This document shows positions 45,251-56,370 of a stretch of DNA of 64,000 bases, piece by piece (within the stretch, counting starts at the first letter, position 1; each line of letters begins with the position of its first letter). This DNA comes from Cunninghamia lanceolata (taxonomy: Eukaryota; Streptophyta; Pinopsida; Cupressales; Cupressaceae). Position numbers and translations under genes: made by a program. The notes under the pieces were generated by a model. The model saw only the letters and a program-made list of their open reading frames with translations. It was not told where the DNA came from and did no database searches. The stretch spans positions 5,890,001-5,954,000 of the forward strand of contig BSBN01000252.1 of the NCBI GenBank assembly GCA_027924645.1. Reading direction: 5' to 3'.

Positions 45251-46120
45251 AAACTATCCCTACCTTCTTTTGACCATGTGGAAGCGGCATTTTTCTTTAG
45301 CATGGAGCTGAAAGGTTTTGTTATTGAAGAAAAATTAGGTATGAACCTCCTCTCAAAATTGATCTTGCCCAGGAAGCTTTGCAAACCTTTCTTGTGACTG
45401 GGAAGGGGAAGGGACAAAATTGCACTTGTTCTTTCTACGTTCATGGCAAGCTCTTCTTTTGAAACTACATGTCCCAACAGTTTACCTTTTGGGACAACAA
45501 ATACACACTTCTTTGGATTCAATGATATGCCATATTCTTTGCATCTTTCAAAGAATTTTCTTAAATGACCTAAATGATCAGCTGCATGCTTAGAATACAC
45601 AGCCAAATTATCAAGATATACTAAAATAATATCATTGATTAGGCCTTTGAAGGCCAAATCCATTGCTCTTTGGAAGGTTTCCCTAGCATTAATCAATCCA
45701 AAAGGCATCTTTTGGTAAGCCAAGGTATCCCATTTGGTGGTAAAGGCCATCTTGTATTGATATGGTTCTTTTACAAGAATTTGATTATACCTTGAGTAGC
45801 CATCTAGGAGTGAAAATATTTTAGCTCCTGCCACTATCTGTAAGATTTGTTCCATTGAAGGAAGAAAATAGTGGTCTTTAAGGAAGGCCTTGTTTATGTC
45901 TCTGAAGTCCACGCACAGTTTGATTTCCCCATTCATTTTCCTAATTGGTACTAGGTTATCCACCCAAGAGGAGTGTTCGATTGAATAGAAAATTTTGGAC
46001 TCTATGAGTTTGGACATCTCTTTCCTCATCAATGGCTCAATTTTGGTATTAACTCACCTTTGCTTTTGTCAGACATGTTTTGCATTGGGGTCTAAATCAA
46101 TAGTATGCTAAATTAAACCA
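45251..46120 (-). pseudogene. pol: Element W reverse transcriptase, decayed
   Basis: The minus strand is open from 46032 to 45109. Motifs are HSSWVDNLVPIRKMNG, LCVDFRDINKAF, KIFSLLDGYSRYNQI, YQKMPFGLINARETFQRAM and SLNPKKCVFVVPKGKLLGHVVS. The catalytic box reads Y-L-D-N near 45606-45620, so the second Asp is replaced by Asn and the enzyme is predicted inactive. It is closest by eye to X. Confidence 0.88.
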
Positions 46121-46559
46121 GGATCAAAACATTTTAGATCCCTATAATCCTAAGCAATTAAATCATCAAAGTCATTACAAATCTTGACAAAACCTTGTCT
46201 TTCAGCTTGATCACATACCTTGCCATGCTCTAGAAATCTTCCTTGTGCAATCTCCATCTTCTCATAGTCTTCTTTTTTACTGTCATGTTCATTTTCTCCT
46301 TTTTGGATTGATCATGAGCACTAAATATGTTTTAAGGTGATCAATCCCTTGGGCAACTTATTTTTCTTTAGCTAGATCACTTGATCACCATATTGCTCTT
46401 GCAAGTTTGATTGATTACTAGAAACAAACTTTGCCTCCTCTTGCAAGAAATTAACAATCTACTGATCATTCTCAAATACTTACAAGATTGTGACATTATT
46501 TGAGACAATTGGCCTTACTGTAATTTTTACATGCTGATTTGAATTCTGTTTGACATTTT

Positions 46560-46965
46560 TAGGGATGTCAAACTGGGCACCAACTATAGCCATCCTGTCA
46601 ACATCTTTGTTTCTTTCCCTAGGCACTACCTAGATATTGAAGGTGTCAAAGTCTTCAATCAGATCCTAGACTCTATGTTTATATGACTTTAATAAGTGAT
46701 TCTTTGAAGCACTTTATGATTTGATTTGGTTGACAACTAGTTCACTATCACCAAACACTTGTAGAACTTTTATTCCTCTCCTATGTATCTGTTGCATGCC
46801 TTGAATCAAGGCCTTGTACTCGACCACATTGTTGGTACAACTGAACTGAAGTATGAAAGCAGAGAAATAATGTACCCAGCCCCATTTCTTCTATATGATC
46901 AAGAGTATCAAATTGAAAACAACTTGCTCATTCATCAAGTAGTATATTTGGAATTTCTTCCATAG
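46560..46965 (-). pseudogene. Element W archaeal-type RNase H, upstream of RT
   Basis: On the minus strand the segment LQFSCTNNVVEYKALIQGMQ (about 46845-46785) is followed by VFGDSELVVNQIKS (about 46765-46725) and remnants of the last motif. This is the archaeal-type RNase H, in the same position (between protease and RT) as in X. Several stops interrupt it. Confidence 0.75.
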
Positions 46966-47720
46966 GTGTGGTCTGATGTCATCTTCTTTTAAATCACAGA
47001 TTGTGCAGTTCATGTTGATAGGGTTAAGGGAATAAGGTTCTATATGATCTTTCGAAATAGGCTTAGCCTTAATGGTCACCTTAGTACCATACCTTGTTTT
47101 AAACAATATATTGGACCAATTAGAGGATAGGTATCCACCTATTTTAGCAGTGAAATCTCTAGACAAACATATGCGAAAGTATGCAAGGAGCTCAATGACT
47201 GAAATGTCTTGTAAAACAGAGCAGCAGGGCATGCATGTAGGGTAAGATTCAAATCTTGAACAACACCTACTATCTTAACAATAGTACCATCTAGTTGCAC
47301 TACCCCTTTACTCACAGGTTCATACTTGATACCTAACTAGTCAGCTATTTCTTTAGGCATGATAGAACTACCCACCCCAAAATCAATCATGCAGTTATGC
47401 AACAATTTGTCACCAATGATTAGGGAAACATAGAAAGGAGGGGGCTTATTGATTTTTCTTATGCTTGCCTCCTCTTTTGGTTGGAACATGTTTACTAGAG
47501 TAGTTGCCTTTTCTTTTATTGTCTCTTGGGCAGGCTGATTGAAGCTTTTTAAGGCTTCCTATAGTAAATCCCTTTGAGCTGAGATTAACAAGGCATCCCA
47601 CATAGTGACATTTAGGTTAGTCCTTTTCATCTAATCAACTATGTTGAAAGGGATATGACTAACCTTTTGGGATACCTTTGTAGTAACAATGTCAACTTTT
47701 GATTGTTGAACAGCCTAGGG
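46966..47720 (-). pseudogene. pol: Element W aspartic protease, decayed
   Basis: The minus strand encodes LLHNCMIDFGVGSSIMPKEIAD around 47405-47340, corresponding to NCMVDSGVSANVM of X; the Asp and Gly are present with Phe in place of Ser. It continues LGIKYEPVSKGVVQLDGT. Stops and a frame change interrupt it. Confidence 0.75.
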
Positions 47721-49233
47721 CTACTGTTCTAGCATTGGATTTAATCTACCAACAACCTGAGCTACTTGTGCTGAAGGAGTCTTGGTTGATGTAGCTTCAT
47801 TTGTAGCCATTGGGGATGCATGAGAGGTAGATGCATGACCAACTACAGGAATTGATGCATCCTTAGTCACTCTTCTTTTTGATCTTGTGTTGTATTCTAT
47901 TAGACTCGTGGTTTGATTAACACCATAGAAGTCATCTTGATGTCGATTCACCAAGGTAGAATTATTTTGCATTTGTTCTTGTCCTCCCTCAATCTCTTGA
48001 CTAGAACTAGGTTGTTGCTCTGGAAGGACTAATGGCTCTTACACTATCAAAGCCTAACTGAACTATCCACTTTGGCGAAGATTTTGATCATGGGGCTGAT
48101 TGCATGTAGGTCCAGATTTTCTAGTAGCATTGGGATTGATGACATTTAGAGGCCTAGCATAGCTAGGTTGATTCTGTCTTTGTACATTGCTCTAATAAGG
48201 CTACGTATTGGATTGATAGGTCTGATTAGAAGGCTAATATGGTCTATTGAGCTGGGCATACTGTCTCCTTGCCAACACCAATTCATTAGTTAATCTTCTT
48301 ATTGTACCATCCTTATCCTCTGATTACTCGATTGAAGGGATAACTAGAGGAATTGCATGGGTGACTACTATAGGTATTGGTGCCACAACAGGCTAAATGA
48401 CAGGTACATCTAGAAACAAGGGCAATGGGGGTCTTGGAGTGATCTTCCCATCTTGAATTAGACAATTTTATGCCCTTATTTCTATGTCATATATATCTAG
48501 CAAAACATCTTCCCCATGGATTGAATCATGATAGCAATATCAGGATTTAAGGACTTCAAGTAATATATAAAGGTAGTATTAGGAGAGGGCTTCACCAATA
48601 ATGGAATCCTATCCCATGTATTCTAAAATCTATAGTTGAAGTCCACCATAAACTCATGGGGAGACCTTTTGATTTTTGCTAATTGTTCCGTCAGAGATAG
48701 GTGGTCACTTTTATCTTCAAAGTGTTGGCAAAGTCTTGCTCCTAATTCATCCCAATCATGGATGAAACTTGTTGGTAAACCCTTGTACCATTGGAGGGCT
48801 TTTCCTTTAAATGAAGAAGCAAGGAGTCTTACAACTACATTGTCTTGGGTAGCATTGTGGACAGAGCACACACTAGCAATGTCTTGGATATGTTCAATAG
48901 GTGTAGTAGCATTTTCACTAGTAAAAAAAGAAATAGATTTTAAAGATAAAGTAGGAATATCATCATATTGTGATAGATTGAGAGGGCTTCCCCTATTGAA
49001 GGTGACAAAAGGAAGGTTTCTTCCCATATTGGGGATATTCAAACTAATTTTGGATATATACATGGTTCTACTTGAATACTGGAGTCTAATAGGAGGGGGT
49101 GTGGACTGGGCTCTTGAAGGAAATGAAACAACGAGGACCTAAATAATCTATTTCTTCTTCTAGAAGAAGACAAGGGTAGCTCAACAAATTGAAAATTAGC
49201 TCTCGAAGAATATCTTGTTTACACTCCAGACAT
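47721..49233 (-). pseudogene. gag: Element W gag, decayed
   Basis: A minus-strand ATG at 49233-49231 (MSGV, then a stop fitting CAA) lies about 40 bases after the PBS. The gag core is open from 49063 to 48623: VVVRLLASSFKGKALQWYKGLP and HDWDELGARLCQHFEDKSD are typical of plant Ty3/gypsy capsid. The Gln-rich part and zinc-knuckle region to about 48000 are heavily broken; 47972-47721 is an open linker toward protease. No clear frameshift signal equivalent to that of X was located in this damaged part. Confidence 0.8.
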
Positions 49234-49255
49234 GAAACATGAACTGGTTTAATCC

Positions 49256-49274
49256 TAGACCATCAGAGTCACCA
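49256..49274 (-). promoter_or_regulatory. Candidate primer binding site of element W
   Basis: On the minus strand TGGTGACTCTGATGGTCTA starts at 49274, about 40 bases before the gag ATG. It begins TGG. The word resembles TGGCGACTC-type sites reported for Tat/Ogre-like elements; the tRNA was not determined. Confidence 0.6.
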
Positions 49275-49276
49275 AG

Positions 49277-51000
49277 TGCTTGTTGAATGCTTCCACAATA
49301 GCAAATAAACTAAGAACAACACCAAATCTTCTTAGTTCAGCTCTCACTCAAAGTAGAGGGTCCCATCATGCATGCTAGAAACTATTATCACCTAGAATTG
49401 TACCCTGCTTGAAGCTTGCTCAAGCATTCCAATAACATAATGGGACTAATCTCAAGGTGTGGGACCTTGCAGATGAGATCAAACCTCTAAAGAAGGCTAG
49501 TTCCTCATTCTAAACTTAAGATTTAGAGAAAATAACTAAACCTATGCTATTGATCACCAAAGAAAAGGGGAAGGAGGGATACATGAAAGAAAAAGGTGAT
49601 GCACACCAAGATTTAGGTTGTTTAACTGTAACTGACATAGCATAGTAATGATCTCAATGCTGAAGGGAACTCACATAAATTCATGTAGGTTCACATAGAG
49701 GTTAAGGCAGAAAGATAAAACTATGAAAAGGATCATTTTAACCACAATACATAGCTTGCATCTATCAAATAAACACAATGTAAGAATAATGAGAAAGGCA
49801 AAACAATAGTTTATATTGATCATAGAGGCTAAATAACCATTACAAAAAGAAGACAGACTCATTACATGCATAAAATAGACACAAATGATAAGACTTTCCT
49901 TCATTGTTGAACTAGTATAGAGACATGAGAGGCTTAGAAGAGAGCATAGTCCATCAAATTTGCCCAGCTTTGGAAAATACCACAAGGTCTGAACCTACAA
50001 ACTGATCTTTCTATCTGAATAATGACCCAGAACAACCAACGAACAAAAATACATCTTCAATACATCCATAGATAGATTTTTAGATCATATTGTAGCAGTT
50101 ATGGATGTGGGAAAGAGTGTTTAACAAGGAAAATCAATCACCCATGCTGTAATAAATTCATCTATGTCTCCTTGGCACACACCCACATGGCTCTGCCTTA
50201 GAAATCCACTGAAGAACATCTGCCCATGCCTTGGGTACAAAAATTCAATGTAAAAGGAGCTACGATGGCCTTGGGACATAGGAAATTGGTCTCCATAAGC
50301 AATCAGGTTCTGAAGAAGCATTAATGGTGGCTAGGAAGGTCATTGAGCAGTCCCATCGCATTCTAAACACTGGAAAGAACAGGAGGGCAAAATAGTCAAC
50401 CCTGACCAATTGGGTTTCGATCGATTAGGATTCCACCAAGCAATCAACATCTAAAAGGGTGAAGAAGGAAACCCTGATCTCCAAAGTCCAAAAGGAACAA
50501 AGGGAAACCATCAGGATTCATAGATCGAGCCTTTACCATGCATCATGCATTTTGAAGAGAAGAAAAGGAACCACCCAATCTTTGACTCCTAAACACTTAG
50601 AAAAAACTATGAAGCTTCGTCAAACATCGGCCGTTGGATTCTCACCCTTCCACCTTCAAAAAAGAAAGAGGAAGAGAAACCTCCCAACCTTCGACATCTG
50701 AAACATTGAGAAAATTCATGAAGCTTCATTGGAGTCTGGCGATCGGGCCTTCTGCCTACCGCTTGCAACAAAGAAAGAGGAAGACCACAACCCCAACCTC
50801 TGAAATTTGAAGGGCTTAGAAGAATTTGAAGCTTCATCAGACCTTGACAATCAGGCTTCTTGCTAACTAGTTGCTCGAAAGAAGAAGGAAGGTTGCTGCC
50901 CTAACCTTCGGTGCCCAAAAGACATGCAATTTATAAGTTAACGAGGTAGAGCTTTTAGAGCTAATAGGAATAGCATGGTGGGAGAGAGAATCCTAAAACT
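49277..51000 (-). mobile_element. Probable 5' LTR of element W (edges approximate)
   Basis: The stretch between the W PBS and the end of the minus-strand ORF at about 51120 should be the W LTR. A TATA-like CTTATAAATT on the minus strand is near 50930-50940. It holds a 109-bp tandem repeat. No second copy was found in the window, so the call rests on position. No gene is credible here. Confidence 0.45.
50470..50910 (-). repeat. Tandem repeat, about 109-bp unit, about four copies
   Basis: The words ATGAAGCTTC (near 50610, 50718 and 50828), AAAGAAAGAGGAAGA and CCCAACCTTCGA recur with a period near 109. The first copy is degenerate. It lies in the probable W LTR. Confidence 0.75.
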
Positions 51001-51119
51001 TTGAAGCTCTGAAAAAGAAAAACCATCAAGGGTGAAAACACTTAAGAAAATTTTAGGATTTTGGGGGGACTTTCTCAAGGCAAAACATCTAGGATTTTGG
51101 TGATATTTTCTGCAAGTTT

Positions 51120-52344
51120 GGGAATCCTTGGGCTATTTAGCTTGAAGAAAAAATAAGACAATAGATTCATAATTTCTTCCTTTCCATCCTTAATGGTCTT
51201 GGTAGGGATATATTTGAATAGGGCTTCCCCCACAAATTGGCTATCACCCATTGAAATATAAACTCCCTTACCCTTCTGAATAGTTTAGGTATTTTTAGCC
51301 ACATGTTTTCCCATAGGGGCCTCAACTTTCCTTTTTTCCCCTTTATTGCTTTTAGTAGTAGCTACCTGCTTGGCCATAGGGGTTGAGGTTTGTTTTAGGG
51401 AACACAAACCCTTAATCACACCCTCCTCAAAAATGGCAATTTTACCTTTGGTGCCCTTACTATGAGAGGGGGTGGCTACATAAGAACCAACCTACTTGGC
51501 TAAAGTTTTAGTTTTTGCCAACAAAATTGAGGTTTGCTTCTCAGGAGTTTCAGTAGAGTGCTCTTGGAATGTGAAGAGGGCAAAGAACAAGTAAGGCAAC
51601 AATAGATTGAATGACTCGACAATTAATCAATAGGCTTCGTACCTTGCCTAAAACATCACTAGGGGGTTGGTATCCACCAAGTAGGCTTTGATGGGCTTGG
51701 CAAGACAAAGAGCCAAGTGGAAATGATACTATCTGAAGATCAAGCCTTGATGTAGAGGGATAGTAGGATGAATAGGGTTCTTATTATGGAAAGCCCTAGC
51801 TTCAAGAATAGAGTTTTCCAAAGAGATCAAAAGGAAAAAAGGAAAGCTAATAAACAATTTGCGGCATAGGTGATTGAGTAGGTGGAAGTGGTAATGAAGC
51901 ATGCACTTAAACCTTCCTTCTAAAGTAAAATACTTGATAAGAATCCAACATACCTAATCCCATGGGTAAGGTAATTTATCTCTATTGAAGTTGTTTTGAT
52001 GTTTGATAATGACCTCCCCTTTCTTTAGAAATATATTCATAATTTCAACATCCTTCATTTTTATTTGACGGTGCACCTTCCTTCCCTCACATTGAGACTA
52101 GTCACTGCACCAATGGCCTCCTCAATAATCTCACACCCAACACCACCCAACTAGATAAATATCCTATTCCAAGACTCTACAAATTGAATAGATAACATCT
52201 GGTTGAACCCATTCATGGATTCCATATAAGGTGTAATGCCTCCTTCTTGGTAGATATACCAAAGGGTCTTGTCATTCTTGACTTCCTCACATGAGATCGG
52301 CTCTGTTCTACATGTATCTCCTCCCATTTTCAATTTCATAGAAC
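51120..52344 (-). pseudogene. Third post-integrase-type ORF, minus strand, cut by element V
   Basis: From the V LTR edge leftwards the minus strand reads as one long frame with several stops that fit Gln. Recognisable stretches are MESMNGFNQMLSIQFVESWN, then GCEIIEEAIGAVTSL (52110-52100 region), IKYFTLEGRFKCMLHYHFHL and a Lys/Thr/Ser-rich C-terminal part (51520-51180) ending in IPTKTIKDGKEEIMNLL. The pattern of an SW...EI.EE.I..VT.L core, a second alpha-helical block and a low-complexity tail parallels the X and Y ORFs. It lies just upstream of the probable W LTR, as if it were the 3' end of a tandem W copy. Its N-terminus lies beyond V. Confidence 0.65.
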
Positions 52345-53175
52345 CGTAGACACCCACAAATGTCCAACATCTTACAACACCTTATTGTTTTGCCCTAGGT
52401 ACCCTTGTCACTATCATAACTCCATACCATCACCTAATCTACCATTTTCATCTAATTAAATTAAATAAATATAACATTTATTTAATTCATCCTATCCCTC
52501 ACATTATTAAATAAATAAATTTCATTTATTTATTTAATCCACTTTCTTCTTAAGTTAAAAAAAATGAATATTTTATTTTATTTTATTTATCACTCCTCAC
52601 ATTTTCTCATAATTTAAATAATATTAAATTATTTAAATTATTAAGTCCACCTTCCATCTTTGTCTCTCAAGATGACTCTAATTACCTCTTGAGTTGTCTC
52701 TTCCACCTTCCAATTTCTTCTCCACTCATTTCACTCACCTTCTAAATTATCTCTTGAGTGAACTCACCCACTTTCCATTTCCTTTTTTAAGTTGCACAAA
52801 GCAACTTTTCATTTCACCATCACTTGCAAATTGGAAGGTTTATCCTTCCATTTTCTCAAAAAAATATATAAATTGACCAATTTCCAAGCCATTTGGCATG
52901 GATGAACCTTCTAAGCACCGACACTCTGCCGAAATTTCGCCTCATCCATCACCAATCTATTTTCCTCAATCTCAATCCTATCATCTTCATCTCGTCATTA
53001 TGTTACAGATTGTGAGCAAACCTACATTTCAAACAAGGAATCTCCAAACCCTAGGTGAAATTGTTATGTTTTGCATGCTTTTTTATTTTAGATCTTTTAG
53101 GGTTTTGATTTCTTGAGTTTCGGTTAGATCTTGATCTTTGTATTTGTTTTTATCTTTGTTAAATTCTACCCAACA
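52345..53175 (+). mobile_element. Element V 5' LTR
   Basis: It starts CGTAGACACCCACAAATG (TG changed to CG), resembling the A LTR start TGTAGACACCCTAAAATG, and ends CCCAACA at 53175. It has an AT-rich palindromic U3 (52445-52650) and TATATAAA at 52865-52872. The PBS follows after five bases. The matching 3' LTR is not in the window. The left flank is the minus-strand ORF that it interrupts. Confidence 0.78.
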
Positions 53176-53180
53176 TAAAA

Positions 53181-53199
53181 TGGCACGCCCGGTGGGACC
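53181..53199 (+). promoter_or_regulatory. Primer binding site of element V
   Basis: TGGCACGCCCGGTGGGACC, identical to the site of element A at 23708. Confidence 0.8.
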
Positions 53200-53414
53200 G
53201 AATCACTAAGTTTTTGCAGGTTTTCGCTTTAAAAATTTGCATTTTTTCTAACCCTCATATGGCATGTTTTGCATTTTATCTATCAAATATGACCTCCTAG
53301 GCTCAAACCAAACTCACCATTGCATCCGGGGGGCTATTTCCTTGAAAAATGAGTATTTCATGAAAAAAATGTGCATTTGGCAAAGAAAATAGCATTTTGT
53401 CTATAGAAAACTAC

Positions 53415-53730
53415 CTTTGCACAGTAGCTAGTCGCATTTGGTAAGCAGCCAATCACATTTGGTAAGCAGCTAGTCGCATTTGGTTAGTAGCCAGTCATAT
53501 TTGGTAAGCAGCAAGTCGCCTTTGGTTAGCAGCCAGTTGCCTTTGGTTTTTGGGCATCCGAGTGCATGAGGTTAGGGTTTGAACGCCTTTGAACAACAAA
53601 AGGTCACCTCTGGTCAACAAGGGGTCACATATGCACAGAAGATAATTGCCTATGGTAAGATTTGAGTCACATCTGGTTGTTTCTAAGTCGCATCTAGTTA
53701 TTTCTGAATCACCTTTGGTTTTCATATACG
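53415..53730 (+). repeat. CGCATTTGGT-type leader repeats of V
   Basis: Units such as GTCGCATTTGGTAAGCAGCC, GTCGCCTTTGGTTAGCAGCC and GTTGCCTTTGG follow at about 22-24 bases, then degrade rightwards. Confidence 0.8.
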
Positions 53731-55289
53731 CTTCTGGTTTCTACTGCATAGAATAAGGTTTTTTTGGGGTCTAATCATTTCTTGGTGTAGCTTGACTAAA
53801 ATCATGTGTCCAAGAATGGAGCAAGCAAACTACTAACATGTTTTATGCAAATACAAGCAGTCAAAGAATTTGTTTATCACTAAAAATAGGCACATTTGGT
53901 TTTGGGCGTTAAAATTAACCTTGTCTTCATCGTGCCTGCTTTTCATTTTCTTTATTTACTTGTCTGCATCTGATTGTTACCCGATTTGGCAATGAAAGTA
54001 TCCTCTCCCCCTACCTAACCAAATGATCTAGGGTGCACGAGTAATCATTGTCAACTCTAGAGGGCCTGCCTTCCCATTGTGAGAAGGGGTATGACCCAAG
54101 CAGAAACAGGTCAAAGCCAAACCATTCCAATCCTCTACATAAATAATGCGTTTGTGATGAAAGTCACAAACAACAGGTGCAGATCCACTATACCGACAAC
54201 CAATCTCCCCCAAAACCCTCCAAGGTGCAACCCTTGAAGGCTAGGAGACTTCATAACAGAGTAGCGCTGCCGCACATATAGCCACCTGAACAGAAACCTG
54301 AACTAAAAACCATGTCTTAGTGGCCAAAATCCCTCTATTTGTTGGTGTAGAAGGTCAGACCTTTGAAGCTACTCCCATTCACGTGGTTCTTAGTAGAGAT
54401 AGTAGGGACAATCCTAAGGTTCAGTGGGGGGATGAGCCTTGGGAAACCTAGATCTTGGTATGCATGAGAAGTGAGTGCCGTGGAGGGGAGCCGATGCTAC
54501 CAAGATCTTGAAGCTATCCGTTTTGAATAGGCACGGCTAGGGGATTCAACAAATACTATCCTTGCCTAGCCTAGGGTGTACACATTGATCATTGTGCTTA
54601 GTGTGCATGCATATGTATGTGAGATCTTGTTTTTTATATTGCCACATCATTCTCAATCCTACTTGTCACAACACATTTCCCAATCATTACATTTCATCCA
54701 ATCCTTCCAAACCAAATTATCCTTGTCATCTAATCATCCTAGTCATCCAATCAACCATCATCCCAATCAACCCAAGTCATCTATCCACACCATTCTGTAC
54801 CATCCCATCTAGTTTGACCATATCATATTGTTGTACCCAACCAAATTTTTTTGGCTTCATTAAGGCATTTTGAAACAAGTCTAGAAATTTTTTTGTCAAA
54901 AAGTCAAAAAAGCAAAATTTCTAAAAATAGATGTCGAGTTAGGTTTTCTAGGTTTCTTGAGATATGGATGTTGGCAAAACTTTCTAAAAATAGAATCTCT
55001 AAATTAGGTGTCGCGCTCGATTCTCATTGGTCGATTTTGCTCCACGATCTGCACGGTTCAGACGGAATCTTCAAATGACCAAGTTTTCTCTACTGGGTCA
55101 TTTTTGCTTTTTCAAAAGGTGAAGCATGAGCTTGAAAGTCATCAACACAAAAAAATTCACTTGCTAGAACTCTTCGACGAGTTTCCAACGCTGTTTTAAT
55201 GATGCAAAACTGATAAACGACCGTTGACTCGACGATGCACGCAAAACAATACAAGATGGATCCAAGGTGAAATGAAATGTTGGAAAATC

Positions 55290-56370
55290 ATAAATTTGAC
55301 TAAGTCTGGTGAAACCAGGTGCCCTTGGTGGCTTGGGGCGCCCATCCTCTCATGTGTTAGTTTTTTTTTCACGTTTTTTGAGAAACGTCGAAAATGCTTC
55401 CGTCAGCTCGTTCCCAGTTGGTCAAGCTTGGTTAAACTCAGTCAAAAGGCCCATAAAAGCAAGAGATTCATCTTAGATATGCTTAGGCTATCCAATCTAC
55501 CCTCATCCTGATGCATGTCCGTGGAATCCTGAAATTGGCTAAGTCTGATGTCCTAAAATCCTAAAAAATTGACTAAGTCTGAAATCTGGTGGATCCTCAA
55601 GAATCTAGAATCTGCATGTCAAATCCCATGGATCTGAGACCTATCTCAAACATCCTGAAAGTATATTTCAAAATATTTAAAGTATAGGAAATATATGGAT
55701 CTGAGACCTAAACATATACTTAAAGTATATTTTGAAATATACGTCAGGCAGGACCTTCGAATTTGGGTGAAATTCAAGATTTGCAGCAGAAATTGAAAAA
55801 TTCAAAAAAAATTCTAAGGCATGGAAAGATAGGCACCCCAGGAGGCTTGGGGCGCCCAAACTCATCAGAGTTAGTTTATTTTTGAAGTTTTTCTCAAAAA
55901 ATGTGAATCTCCTTCCGTCAGCCTTGTCCGGGTTAGAATTGATCAGTTTGGAATGTTTTTTGAGGCAAACAGAAGGTACAATCAGCTTAGTTTTCATCAA
56001 GCTTACATATTTTCCGAATAATTAGACTCATTTTCATCCCATTTGATAGAAATCGATAGCTAAATAGGGGTCCTGTGCCTCCGGAATGGGCACGCAAACC
56101 AAGAAATTGAAAAAGTTGGAAAAACTAAAAAAATGGCTAAGTGTTGGGAAACCAGGCGCCCCAGGAGGCTTGGGGCACCCAACTTGAGCAGTATTAGAAT
56201 ATTTTCATGTTTTCAGTGTTTTCTGACATGCTTTGTAACCAATCTTCGCCTGTTGGCAGTTTCCAGGAGGTCAAACTTGGTCAAACAATGTCAGATCATC
56301 GAACGGAGGCAGGGGATGGAATCTCAGTTGATCAATCTCCTAAATGTCAGGATCAGTTAGCTTTTTCAGT
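55290..56370 (+). repeat. Three diverged leader units with a GGCGCCCC word
   Basis: At 55315, 55830 and 56150 the sequence has a form of CAGGCGCCCCAGGAGGCTTG then GGGCGCCCA, each followed 60-130 bases later by a GGTCAA..TTGGTCAAA segment. Units are too diverged for exact limits. Confidence 0.6.
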
